From Filimonas zeae (GTDB taxonomy: Bacteria > Bacteroidota > Bacteroidia > Chitinophagales > Chitinophagaceae), in assembly GCF_014641615.1 (NCBI RefSeq), contig NZ_BMIB01000005.1:386150-450149 (forward strand): DNA of 64,000 bases. The letters are read 5' to 3'. Within the stretch, counting starts at the first letter, position 1. Each line of letters starts with the position of its first letter. The position numbers and the translations under genes were made by a program. Shown here piece after piece: positions 16,534 through 24,155 of the stretch. The notes beneath the pieces are model-generated. The model saw only the letters and a list, made by a program, of their open reading frames with translations, was not told the origin of the DNA and searched no databases.

Positions 16534-17406
16534 TTAGCCCAGGTATACCCGTAAATGACTACAGGTTTTGGTTTTAAGCTTGCTAAGGGCCTTGTCTTTA
16601 ATCTGCCTTACCCTTTCCCGCGTGAGGTTAAAACGCTCACCAATGTCTTCCAGACTCAGCGGATGGTCTACCCCAATACCATAGAAATAACACAGCACAT
16701 CTTTCTGCCGGCTGGTTAAGGATAACATAGACCGCTGTACATCGCGGCTGAGCGACTCGTAGTAGTCCAGCTTGCGGTCGGTACTTTCGGCATTGGAGTT
16801 CTCCAGTACATCTACCAGCGTAATGGCATCATCTGAATCAGACAATGGAGAATCCATACTTACATGGCGGGAATTGATGCTCATACTGGCCGATACATCC
16901 TCCAGCCCTACCTCCAGCAGTTCTGCCACCTCTTCGGGCGTAGGCTCGCGCTCATACTCCTGCTCCAGCTGCTGAAACGCCCTGCTGATGCGGTTGCTGA
17001 GGCCCACTTTGTTCAGGGGCAGGCGTACAATACGGCTTTGCTCGGCAAGTGACTGCAGAATGCTCTGGCGTATCCACCATACAGCGTAGGAGATGAATTT
17101 GAAACCCTTGGTTTCATCAAAACGGATGGCAGCACGTATAAGGCCCAGGTTGCCCTCGTTGATAAGATCGGACAAGGAGAGGCCCTGGTTCTGGTACTGC
17201 TTGGCCACAGATACCACAAAACGCAGATTGGCTTTAATCAAACGCTCTAAAGCAGTTTGATTGCCTTTTTTAATTTCAGAGGCAAGTCTTACTTCGTCTT
17301 CAGCAGTTACCATATCCACCTTTCCTATTTCCTGAAGATACTTTTCAAGACTTTGCGACTCACGGTTAGTGATTGACTTGGTGATTTTTAATTGGCGCAT
17401 GCTCAT
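16534..17406 (-). CDS. rpoD: primary RNA polymerase sigma factor (RpoD/SigA type)
   Basis: 290 aa (288 if ATG at 17400, giving the usual MRQLKITKSITNRES). Region 1.2 (SLEKYLQEIGKVDMVTAEDE), region 2 (NLRFVVSVAKQYQNQGLSL, DLINEGNLGLIRAAIRFDE, YAVWWIRQSI), region 3 and region 4 with the -35-binding helix (LEDIGERFNLTRERVRQIKDKAL) are all present. Region 1.1 is missing, as usual for the Bacteroidota primary sigma, which reads TTTG/TAnnTTTG promoters rather than TTGACA/TATAAT. It is the factor expected to use the promoter boxes noted in this window. Confidence 0.95.
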   Translation of the reverse strand: MSMRQLKITKSITNRESQSLEKYLQEIGKVDMVTAEDEVRLASEIKKGNQTALERLIKANLRFVVSVAKQYQNQGLSLSDLINEGNLGLIRAAIRFDETKGFKFISYAVWWIRQSILQSLAEQSRIVRLPLNKVGLSNRISRAFQQLEQEYEREPTPEEVAELLEVGLEDVSASMSINSRHVSMDSPLSDSDDAITLVDVLENSNAESTDRKLDYYESLSRDVQRSMLSLTSRQKDVLCYFYGIGVDHPLSLEDIGERFNLTRERVRQIKDKALSKLKTKTCSHLRVYLG

Positions 17407-17620
17407 ATGCAGGTGTTTAAGTAGTCGGAAGGGTTACTAGAGTAACATGTAACAGCAATTTAACATTTTTTTGTAACGAAAGCAATTTTATTTCCCTATG
17501 CAATCCCTGAAAAACAGGCATTTGCAAAATGCCCCTGATTTGATAGAAAAATTATTTACGGGCTATCAATTATTTAATATTATTGCAGCCCTTGATTGTT
17601 TGAAGATTAAACGATGTGTA

Positions 17621-18004
17621 ATGAGTAAAAAACAGATATATACGCTGGAATACCCTGTGAGATGTTCCCCCTCCATTTTGTACGAGTTTCTCTCTACACC
17701 GGCGGGCTTGCAGGAGTGGTTTGCAGACAAGGTGGATGAAAGGGATAATATTTTCAGCTTCTCCTGGAATGGCGGTACTCCTGATAAAGCAGAACTGGTA
17801 GAAAAAGAACTGGATAAATTTGTCCGTTACCGTTGGTTACACCTGCCTAAAGAAGAGTTTTTCGAATTCAAAATCGAAAAAACTGAAATCACCAACCAGA
17901 CCATCTTAGTAATCAAAGACTTTGCTGAAAAGAACGAGATTAAAGATCAGAGCCAGTTGTGGGAATATCAGGTGAAAGATCTGTTTCACCGCCTGGGCAA
18001 CTAA
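17621..18004 (+). CDS. START-like/AHSA1-type domain protein
   Basis: 127 aa from ATG at 17621 (MSKKQIYTLEYPVRCSP); an upstream in-frame ATG at 17498 would add 41 residues with no family resemblance. The SRPBCC fold is visible in SILYEFLSTPAGLQEWFADKV, FSFSWNGGTPDKAELVEKE, VRYRW and EFKIEKTEITNQTILVIKDFA. Bacteroidota START-like proteins of this size are usually next to the LptF/G permease gene, as here (63 bp apart). Ligand unknown. Confidence 0.88.
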   Translation: MSKKQIYTLEYPVRCSPSILYEFLSTPAGLQEWFADKVDERDNIFSFSWNGGTPDKAELVEKELDKFVRYRWLHLPKEEFFEFKIEKTEITNQTILVIKDFAEKNEIKDQSQLWEYQVKDLFHRLGN

Positions 18005-18067
18005 CCACACTGCCACGGCAACGGTTTCGCAGGAAACCCCGAAGCTTAAATGTAAGGAGATAACTAA

Positions 18068-19528
18068 GTGATTAAAAAACTTGATACACTCATTATAAGG
18101 GCCTTCGTAGGGCCTTTTTTTGCTACATTCCTGATAGCCCTGTTTGTATTGGTAATGCAGTTCTTCTGGCTGTATATTGATGATCTGGTAGGTAAGGGAT
18201 TAGATATATTCACCATCTTTAAGCTTATTGGCTATGTGGCGGCTTTTAACGTGCCCATGGCATTGCCGCTGGCGCTGCTGCTCTCCTCTATCATGACCTT
18301 CGGCAACCTGGGCGAGAGCTTTGAACTGGTAGCCATTAAATCGGCCGGTATTCCGCTGGTACGCTTTATGCGCCCCCTGTTACTGGTAACCATTGGCATC
18401 AGTGGTATTGCTTTTCTCTTTTCTAACAACGTTATTCCGGTAGTAAACCTGAAACTGAATGCGCTGAAGTACGACATCATTGTTACCAAACCCGCGTTTG
18501 ATATTAAAGAAGGTACTTTCTACGATAAGATAGACGGCTTTGTTATCAAAATTGGTAAGAAGGAAAAGGACGACAGCACCATACGCAATGTGGTGATTTA
18601 TGAAAAGGCGTACAACCTGCAGGACCGCATGCTGGTTGCGGAAAGCGGTATTATGCGCACAACGCCTGATAAAAGGTTTCTGGAGTTTAACCTGCGCAAT
18701 GGCTGGCGTTATGAAGAGAACGGCCCCCGCAACTCATTAGGTACCGATTTTATACGCCTGGGTTTTAAGGAGTATAAGAAGGTGATGGACCTGAGCAGTT
18801 TTAAGCAAAGCAAAACGGAAGATTCGCTGTTTAAATACGACGCCAAAATGCTGAGCGTACGCCAGCTGACAATATCCATAGATTCATTGGAAAAGGGCTT
18901 TAAAACCTTTTATGAAAGGGCCCGCCGCGAAACAGCAGCTTACCTCACCTTTGCCAGATTTGGCGATAGTAACTGGGCTAAAGTAAAAGTGCCACCACCT
19001 GTAAAAGCCAAAAACTTTGATGCCCTGATAGCAGATTCTATCCGCGAGCAGGTAGATGAAAGGGCTATTTCGCAGATAAGCATGGTAAGCACCAACATTA
19101 CACAAATCAGTAACGATTACGTAGCCAAACGCCAGATACTGCGCAAGCACTGGATTGAGTGGAACCGCAAATTCACGCTGTCTGCCGGTTGTATTGTACT
19201 GTTTATGATTGGGGCACCGCTGGGTTCCATCATCCGTAAAGGTGGTTTGGGTATGCCGCTGGTATTTGCCATCATTTTCTTTGTGGTATTCTACATTCTC
19301 AACACCATGGGTGAAAAATTTGCCAAAGAAGGCGTTACTTCTATTGGTGTGGGTATGTGGTTATCTACCATGGTACTGGTGCCCATTGGCCTGTTCCTTA
19401 CCACCAAGGCCATGAGCGATTCGCAGCTTTTTAACAAAGAAGCTTACTTCCGCTTTTTTAAAAAAGTACGCAAACTGATAAAACGTTCCAAAGAAGAAGA
19501 TACGAAAGAAAAAACGGCCGCTTTATAG
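18068..19528 (+). CDS. LptF/LptG family permease (YjgP/YjgQ)
   Basis: 486 aa. Three N-terminal membrane helices (MIKKLDTLIIRAFVGPFF is the family opening), a large periplasmic beta domain (about 130-370, with a Bacteroidota insertion), then three C-terminal helices (AGCIVLFMIGAPLGSIIRKG, VFAIIFFVVFYILN, LVPIGLFLTTKA). With LptB it extracts LPS from the inner membrane for transport to the cell surface. The start is GTG at 18068, supported by a strong purine-rich site TAAGGAGAT at 18052-18060, which is unusual in this phylum. Confidence 0.93.
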   Translation: MIKKLDTLIIRAFVGPFFATFLIALFVLVMQFFWLYIDDLVGKGLDIFTIFKLIGYVAAFNVPMALPLALLLSSIMTFGNLGESFELVAIKSAGIPLVRFMRPLLLVTIGISGIAFLFSNNVIPVVNLKLNALKYDIIVTKPAFDIKEGTFYDKIDGFVIKIGKKEKDDSTIRNVVIYEKAYNLQDRMLVAESGIMRTTPDKRFLEFNLRNGWRYEENGPRNSLGTDFIRLGFKEYKKVMDLSSFKQSKTEDSLFKYDAKMLSVRQLTISIDSLEKGFKTFYERARRETAAYLTFARFGDSNWAKVKVPPPVKAKNFDALIADSIREQVDERAISQISMVSTNITQISNDYVAKRQILRKHWIEWNRKFTLSAGCIVLFMIGAPLGSIIRKGGLGMPLVFAIIFFVVFYILNTMGEKFAKEGVTSIGVGMWLSTMVLVPIGLFLTTKAMSDSQLFNKEAYFRFFKKVRKLIKRSKEEDTKEKTAAL

Positions 19529-19542
19529 TAGCAGGCCGTTTT
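19511..19542 (+). terminator. hairpin at the lptF/G 3' end
   Basis: AAAACGGCC (19511-19519) pairs perfectly with GGCCGTTTT (19534-19542), 14-nt loop containing the lptF/G stop codon. It abuts the -7 box of the next gene, as in the similar hairpin before trmD. Confidence 0.6.
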
Positions 19543-19544
19543 AC

Positions 19545-19552
19545 TACCTTTG
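19545..19552 (+). promoter_or_regulatory. -7 promoter box of the CDF transporter gene
   Basis: TACCTTTG matches TAnnTTTG, immediately after the hairpin. Predicted start near 19557. A start codon at 19550 would lie before the transcript begins, which favours TTG at 19571. Confidence 0.5.
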
Positions 19553-19570
19553 CAGAAACCGTTACCTGAT

Positions 19571-20578
19571 TTGACAACAGCCAGGCAAAATCTGAAAGTA
19601 CAGCAATGGATAACAGCACTCTCTATAGTGCTGTTTATAGCTAAAATAACAGCCTGGTTTCTTACACACTCCCTTGCTATATTAACAGATGCACTGGAAA
19701 GCATTGTGAATATTATGGCCGGTTTTATTGGCCTGTACAGCCTGTACGTAGCAGCCAAACCGCGTGATACCGATCATCCCTATGGCCATGGCAAGGCCGA
19801 GTTTGTTTCCGCCGCAGCAGAGGGTACTCTAATCATCACCGCAGGGGCCCTTATTATTTACGAAACCATCCTCAACTTTATTGAACACAGACCTATACAG
19901 AAACTGGATAATGGTTTAATACTAATAGCCATAACAGCCGTGGTTAACTACGTGGCAGGCGCCTGGTGCATCCGTACCGGCAAACGCAATCAGTCACTGG
20001 CATTGCAGGCCGCAGGCAACCATTTACAGGTAGATACGTATTCCACGCTGGGCATTATTGCCGGTTTGCTGATTATACTGTTTACAAAGCTCTATTGGCT
20101 GGATAAAGCCATTGCGCTGGGTATGGGGCTGTTTATTATTTACAACGGCTATAAAATACTCCGCCGCTCGCTGGCCGGTATTATGGATGAGGCGGATATG
20201 GAGCTGTTACAACGCATGGTAGTGTTGCTTAACCAGCACCGCCGCCCCAACTGGGTAGATATACACAACCTGCGGGTAATTAAGTATGGCAGTCTACTGC
20301 ATGTAGATTGTCACCTTACCGTTCCCTGGTACCTGAATGTGCATGAGGCGCATACCGAAGTGGATGCCCTGCGCAAGCTGATACAGGATGAGTTTGGAGA
20401 TGCCTTTGAAATGTTTGTACATACCGATGGATGCCTGCCTTTTGGCTGCCCCATTTGTATTAAAGCCGATTGTCTGAAACGGCAGCATCCTTTTCAGCAC
20501 CGGATTGAATGGACGCTCGACAACCTGATTTCCAATGCAAAACACAACAACGAAGCAAGCAATGCTACCGCCTATTAG
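19571..20578 (+). CDS. cation diffusion facilitator family transporter
   Basis: 335 aa from TTG at 19571 (a TTG at 19550 is possible but lies in the promoter box). Six membrane helices occupy the first 200 residues, with the metal site motif in ILTDALESIVN (Asp in helix 2) and AAGNHLQVDTYSTLG (HxxxD in helix 5), plus the loop DTDHPYGHGKAEF. The C-terminal cytoplasmic domain carries HVDCHLTVPW and an extra cysteine cluster FGCPICIKADC. CDF proteins export Zn, Fe, Mn or Co by proton antiport; the metal is not decided by these motifs. Confidence 0.9.
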   Translation: MTTARQNLKVQQWITALSIVLFIAKITAWFLTHSLAILTDALESIVNIMAGFIGLYSLYVAAKPRDTDHPYGHGKAEFVSAAAEGTLIITAGALIIYETILNFIEHRPIQKLDNGLILIAITAVVNYVAGAWCIRTGKRNQSLALQAAGNHLQVDTYSTLGIIAGLLIILFTKLYWLDKAIALGMGLFIIYNGYKILRRSLAGIMDEADMELLQRMVVLLNQHRRPNWVDIHNLRVIKYGSLLHVDCHLTVPWYLNVHEAHTEVDALRKLIQDEFGDAFEMFVHTDGCLPFGCPICIKADCLKRQHPFQHRIEWTLDNLISNAKHNNEASNATAY

Positions 20579-20625
20579 TCATTCCGCTTATCTTCGCCTT
20601 TCAAATTCATTAAACATTTACATAT

Positions 20626-21996
20626 ATGCAAGCGTGGAAAGATTACCAGCAACAGCATAAAGACAGGTTTTTAAACGAACTGCTCGAATTGTTGCGCATT
20701 CCCAGCGTAAGTGCCAGAAGTGAGCATAAGAATGATATGATCAGCTGTGCCGAAGCCGTTAAACAACGTTTACTGGAAGCAGGAGCTGATACAGTGGAAA
20801 TTTATTCTACTCCCGGTCACCCGGTAGTGTATGGCGAAAAGCTGTTAGATCCTTCCAAACCTACCGTACTGGTATACGGCCACTACGATGTGCAGCCGCC
20901 AGATCCGCTGGAACTGTGGCACAGCGGCCCGTTTGAGCCGGTAATTAAAGATGGTAAAGTGTATGCACGCGGCGCCTGTGACGATAAAGGCCAGTTTTAC
21001 ATGCACGTGAAAGCGTTTGAAACCATGACGCAGACCAACAGCCTGCCTGTAAACATTAAGTTTCTGATTGAGGGTGAAGAAGAAATAGGCAGCCGTAATC
21101 TGCAGGACTTTGTAGAAGCGCACAAAGAACTGCTGAAAGCAGATGTAATACTGATAAGCGATACCGCCATGTTAAGTCTGGAAAACCCCAGCATTGATGT
21201 AGGCGTGCGTGGCTTAACCTATATTGAGGTGGAGGTAACCGGCCCTAACCGCGATTTACACAGTGGTGTATACGGCGGTGCTGTAGCCAACCCTATCACC
21301 ATTCTGGCAAAGATGATAGCCAGCCTGCACGATGAGAATAATCACATAACCATACCCGGTTTTTACGACGATGTACTGGAAGTGTCTGCCGCTGAGCGTG
21401 CAGAACTGGGCAAAGCGCCGTATGATGAAGCGGAGTACAAGAAAGACCTGGGCGTACAGGAGCTGTGGGGCGAAAAAGGCTTTACCACCAATGAGCGCAC
21501 CGGCATCCGTCCTACCCTGGAGGTAAACGGTATCTGGGGTGGTTACACCGGCGAAGGTGCTAAAACCGTACTGCCTTCTAAAGCATTTGCCAAAATCAGC
21601 TGCCGCCTGGTACCTAACCAGGGTAGCGAGAAAATGACGCAGGTGGTAATTGATCATATACTGAAGAGTGCGCCTGCTTACGTGGAAGTAAAAGCAACGC
21701 CGCATCACGGTGGCGATCCGTATATGACACCGGTGCAGTCTGATGAGTACCGGGCAGCATCCAAAGCCATTGAAACTACTTTTGGTAAAGCACCTATTCC
21801 GGTTCGTGGCGGCGGCAGTATTCCTATTACGGCGCTGTTTGAGAGTATTCTCAACTGCAAAACCGTGTTCCTCGGCTTTGGACTGGACAGTGATAACCTG
21901 CACAGCCCTAACGAGAAATTTGATATTGCCAACTTCTATAAAGGCATAGAAACCATTCCTTATTTCCATCAGTATTATGCGGAAATGAAGAAGTAA
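20626..21996 (+). CDS. M20 family dipeptidase
   Basis: 456 aa. Zinc ligands and catalytic residues appear in order: VLVYGHYDVQPP (His and Asp), ARGACDDKGQ (bridging Asp), IEGEEEIGS (general base Glu and ligand Glu), VILISDTAML, and HSPNEKFDIANF (final His). The central lid/dimerisation domain is about 190-350. This matches the CNDP-like subgroup of metallopeptidases acting on dipeptides in the cytoplasm; no signal peptide is seen. Start ATG at 20626 (MQAWKDYQQQHK). Confidence 0.93.
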   Translation: MQAWKDYQQQHKDRFLNELLELLRIPSVSARSEHKNDMISCAEAVKQRLLEAGADTVEIYSTPGHPVVYGEKLLDPSKPTVLVYGHYDVQPPDPLELWHSGPFEPVIKDGKVYARGACDDKGQFYMHVKAFETMTQTNSLPVNIKFLIEGEEEIGSRNLQDFVEAHKELLKADVILISDTAMLSLENPSIDVGVRGLTYIEVEVTGPNRDLHSGVYGGAVANPITILAKMIASLHDENNHITIPGFYDDVLEVSAAERAELGKAPYDEAEYKKDLGVQELWGEKGFTTNERTGIRPTLEVNGIWGGYTGEGAKTVLPSKAFAKISCRLVPNQGSEKMTQVVIDHILKSAPAYVEVKATPHHGGDPYMTPVQSDEYRAASKAIETTFGKAPIPVRGGGSIPITALFESILNCKTVFLGFGLDSDNLHSPNEKFDIANFYKGIETIPYFHQYYAEMKK

Positions 21997-22006
21997 AAGA
22001 TACATA

Positions 22007-22036
22007 CATCGTAGCGGGCAGCAGCCTGCTACGATG
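22007..22036 (+). terminator. terminator-like hairpin after the M20 peptidase gene
   Basis: CATCGTAGC (22007-22015) with GCTACGATG (22028-22036), and an inner GGC-AGCA-GCC extension: a very stable stem. Followed by CTTTAAACGTTGTTTT, a weak U tract. Confidence 0.6.
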
Positions 22037-22052
22037 CTTTAAACGTTGTTTT

Positions 22053-22463
22053 ATGAGTACCGCAGCATCCAAAGAAAAACTACGCATAGATAAATACCTG
22101 TGGTCCATCCGCATTTATAAAACCCGCAGTCTGGCTGCCGAAGCATGCGAAAAAGGCCGGGTAAAACTACAGGGCAGCGCCGTAAAACCTTCGCGCACGG
22201 TGCATATAGGTGATGAATATGAAATGCGCACCGAAGCCCGTAAATGGATTATTAAAGTAACGGGCCTGCTGGACCACCGCGTGCCTTATACAGAGGCCAT
22301 TCTCAACTATACCGACCTTACGCCACCGGAAGAGATTGAGGTAAAACGCGAAAGCACCTCCTTTCATACCGGTAAACGCCTCAGCAAGATTGGCCGCCCT
22401 ACCAAAAAGGAGCGCCGCGATCTGGATGGGTTTATGGATGACGATACGGAAGCAGCTGAATAA
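22053..22463 (+). CDS. S4 domain RNA-binding protein (HslR/Hsp15-like)
   Basis: 136 aa. The S4 domain spans about 8-70 (LRIDKYLWSIRIYKTRSLAAEACEKG, then VKPSRTVHIGDEYEM), followed by a basic tail (HTGKRLSKIGRPTKKERRDLDGFM). In E. coli Hsp15 binds free 50S subunits carrying stalled nascent chains and helps recycle them. The acidic C-terminal end DDDTEAAE is typical of the Bacteroidota form. Confidence 0.92.
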   Translation: MSTAASKEKLRIDKYLWSIRIYKTRSLAAEACEKGRVKLQGSAVKPSRTVHIGDEYEMRTEARKWIIKVTGLLDHRVPYTEAILNYTDLTPPEEIEVKRESTSFHTGKRLSKIGRPTKKERRDLDGFMDDDTEAAE

Positions 22464-22472
22464 CTACCTACC

Positions 22473-22501
22473 AAACGGCTTGCTGCCTCAACAGGCCGTT
22501 T
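22473..22501 (+). terminator. hairpin between S4 gene and trmD
   Basis: AAACGGC (22473-22479) pairs with GCCGTTT (22495-22501). Its right arm CAGGCCGTTT is almost identical to the hairpin arm at 19531-19540, and both are followed within a few bases by a TAnnTTTG box. Confidence 0.5.
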
Positions 22502-22504
22502 AAT

Positions 22505-22512
22505 TATCTTTG
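22505..22512 (+). promoter_or_regulatory. -7 promoter box of trmD (leaderless)
   Basis: TATCTTTG, 4 nt before the trmD ATG. With the normal spacing of box to start site, the A of ATG is position +1, so the mRNA would have no 5' leader. Confidence 0.55.
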
Positions 22513-22516
22513 CCGC

Positions 22517-23203
22517 ATGAAGATTGACATTATTAGTGTTTTGCCCGAGTTGCTGGATAGTCCCCTTTCTCACAGTATAATGAAACGTGCACAGGAAAAA
22601 GGCCTGCTGGAAGTGCAGGTACACCCACTGAGAAAATGGGCCATCAACCAGCATGGTCAGATAGATGACTACCAGTATGGCGGCGGCGCAGGCATGGTAA
22701 TGATGTGTGAACCGCTGGCTAATGCCATTGAAGAACTACAGAAGGATGGCGCCTATGATGAAATTATTTATATGACACCCGACGGCGGCACCTTTAACCA
22801 GAGAACAGCCAACGGGCTTTCACTAAAAGACCGCCTGCTGATTATCTGCGGCCATTACAAAGGCATTGATCAGCGCATTCGCGACAAATATGTTACACTG
22901 GAAATAAGCATTGGCGACTTTGTACTCAGCGGCGGCGAGCTGGCTGCTGCCGTAGTGATAGACGCCATAGGCCGCATATTACCAGGTGTATTAAACGATG
23001 AAACCTCTGCCCTTTTTGACTCCTTTCAGGATAACTTATTAGCCCCACCGGTATATACCAGACCGGCTGAATTTATGGGTATGAAAATACCGGAGATTCT
23101 GTTATCGGGCGATCCTAAGAAAATAGACGATTGGCGATACGAGCAGTCTATTATACGCACCAAAGAAAGGCGCCCTGACTTACTGACCGACAGCGACTTA
23201 TAA
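22517..23203 (+). CDS. trmD: tRNA (guanine-N1)-methyltransferase
   Basis: 228 aa, normal length. The trefoil-knot SAM site is visible: DDYQYGGGAGMVMMCEPL, MTPDGGTFNQ, ICGHYKGIDQRI, and SIGDFVLSGGELAAAVVIDAI. TrmD methylates G37 next to the anticodon, preventing +1 frameshifts; it is usually essential. In many bacteria it is in an rpsP-rimM-trmD-rplS operon; here rpsP and rimM are on the other strand about 8 kb away and rplS is not in the window. Confidence 0.97.
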   Translation: MKIDIISVLPELLDSPLSHSIMKRAQEKGLLEVQVHPLRKWAINQHGQIDDYQYGGGAGMVMMCEPLANAIEELQKDGAYDEIIYMTPDGGTFNQRTANGLSLKDRLLIICGHYKGIDQRIRDKYVTLEISIGDFVLSGGELAAAVVIDAIGRILPGVLNDETSALFDSFQDNLLAPPVYTRPAEFMGMKIPEILLSGDPKKIDDWRYEQSIIRTKERRPDLLTDSDL

Positions 23204-23324
23204 AGGGTTTTACCACATAAAATACCTGTTTGCGGTTTAAACATTTATGCCCCAACCGGGCATTTTATGTCCGATACGGTTATTTCTAAGCCTGAATAAC
23301 TGTTACACTTACAATTGACAATAT

Positions 23325-23332
23325 TACTTTTG
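23325..23332 (+). promoter_or_regulatory. -7 promoter box of candidate structured RNA
   Basis: TACTTTTG matches TAnnTTTG exactly, within an A/T-rich stretch (ACAATATTACTTTTGG). Predicted start near 23337. No TTTG at the ideal -33 site. Confidence 0.45.
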
Positions 23333-23336
23333 GTAC

Positions 23337-23503
23337 AGGTTCGCAAGAATCTATCCCCGTTTTCCAATCCAATATCAGAGAAACCTTTTCGAGTATGTTT
23401 TGGCTTCTGAAAGGTAAGAGACTTCAGAAGCTGTCGAAGAGAAGAAATTTGCTTTGACGTACAAAAATCCTGTTTGGACCCCGATCTGACAGGATTTTTG
23501 TAC
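23337..23503 (+). ncRNA. candidate structured small RNA downstream of trmD
   Basis: The 421-bp gap between trmD and the next gene (23204-23624) has no credible ORF, but holds a TAnnTTTG box, an internal hairpin and a strong terminator. The internal stem pairs GCTTCTGAA (23403-23411) with TTCAGAAGC (23423-23431), and is extended after an asymmetric bulge by CTTTTCGA (23385-23392) with TCGAAGAG (23434-23441). The 3' end is a perfect 15-bp terminator stem (23459-23503). The predicted RNA is about 167 nt. I do not recognise it as SRP RNA, tmRNA or RNase P RNA; a 6S-like long bubble structure cannot be excluded. Confidence 0.4.
23459..23503 (+). terminator. intrinsic terminator of candidate RNA
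   Basis: GTACAAAAATCCTGT (23459-23473) and ACAGGATTTTTGTAC (23489-23503) form a perfect 15-bp stem with a 15-nt loop; the T run is in the 3' arm. Confidence 0.85.
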
Positions 23504-23622
23504 CATCGCAATCATCTTCGCAAGGCCTCAGTTTTCCGTCCGTTTGCTAACTGGTAATGATCTGCACAAAATCCAATTTCTGAAAACCGTTTTGTACTAC
23601 CCATCCCTTTAAATACTATTAT

Positions 23623-23640
23623 CATCAGGGTACCCTGATG
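23623..23640. repeat. perfect 18-bp palindrome at a gene end
   Basis: CATCAGGGTACCCTGATG is its own reverse complement, centred on GGTACC, and overlaps the stop codon of the 176-aa hypothetical gene (TGA at 23627-23625). No spacer, so more like a protein-binding site or cruciform than a terminator. Confidence 0.7.
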
Positions 23641-24155
23641 TAAGGAAAGCCCTTATTCATCGTGGGGCTTTTATTTATTTGGCTACGTACCTGCCTCAAC
23701 CTGTGAGCTTTCCGCATGCGGCGACGTGTTGCAGATGGGCGTTGAACAGCCCTATACAGGTTTACCAGAACTTCACCAGGCGTTGGCTTATAGGAGCACA
23801 CAGCCTTTTCCGGCTGTAGCTCACGGCCAATAACGGCCGCCTCATCCAGCAGTAATAGCATTACGTCTTCACTGCTTTTCCCATCCTTTACATATTGAAT
23901 TGCCTTACCGGCCAGGCGTTGGTAATGGCTGCGTTTACGGCAGTCAGGTAAGGTACGGTATACCTCCGCGGCAAGCGGAGCAGCAATTGCCAGCCAGTGT
24001 GCGTACCGGCGTAACCCCGCAAATTCAGCCGAGGTTTTTACACGCTTTGTGCATAAACGGTTACAGCGGCGCACGCGCCATTGCCCGCCGCACCGGTAAA
24101 TGGTAATGCCCCCACGGGTTCCCACAAAAGGAGGTTCGCCTGTAAATATGGCCAT
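23625..24155 (-). CDS. Bacteroidota conserved hypothetical protein
   Basis: 176 aa from ATG at 24155 (MAIFTGEPPF); a GTG at 24236 would add 27 residues without clear similarity. The product is soluble and basic: GTRGGITIYRCGGQWRVRR, then TKRVKTSAEFAGLRRYAHWL, and EVYRTLP. This order (a beta hairpin with IYR, then RVK...F...YA..LA.AA, then YR.LP) matches, from memory, a family of unknown function found in many copies in Chitinophagaceae and Sphingobacteria. The C-terminal 50 residues are Arg/Lys rich. It sits alone between the candidate RNA and adenine deaminase. Confidence 0.65.
   Translation of the reverse strand: MAIFTGEPPFVGTRGGITIYRCGGQWRVRRCNRLCTKRVKTSAEFAGLRRYAHWLAIAAPLAAEVYRTLPDCRKRSHYQRLAGKAIQYVKDGKSSEDVMLLLLDEAAVIGRELQPEKAVCSYKPTPGEVLVNLYRAVQRPSATRRRMRKAHRLRQVRSQINKSPTMNKGFPYIRVP
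23646..23671 (+). terminator. possible plus-strand terminator inside a minus-strand gene end
   Basis: AAAGCCC (23646-23652) pairs with GGGCTTT (23665-23671), followed by TATTTATTTGG. Lies within the last codons of the hypothetical gene; it could stop transcription coming from trmD and the candidate RNA. Confidence 0.4.

Noticed and set aside
17436..17449. GTTACT-AG-AGTAAC inverted repeat upstream of the primary sigma factor
   Set aside because: Only 6 bp per arm with no promoter box at a meaningful distance; could be chance.
21256..22005. 249-codon minus-strand ORF opposite the M20 peptidase
   Set aside because: Antisense shadow; all M20 motifs are in the plus frame.
23245..23511. 88-codon minus-strand ORF downstream of trmD
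   Set aside because: Covers the candidate RNA and its terminator; translation is unremarkable, and the plus-strand promoter and hairpins explain the region better.
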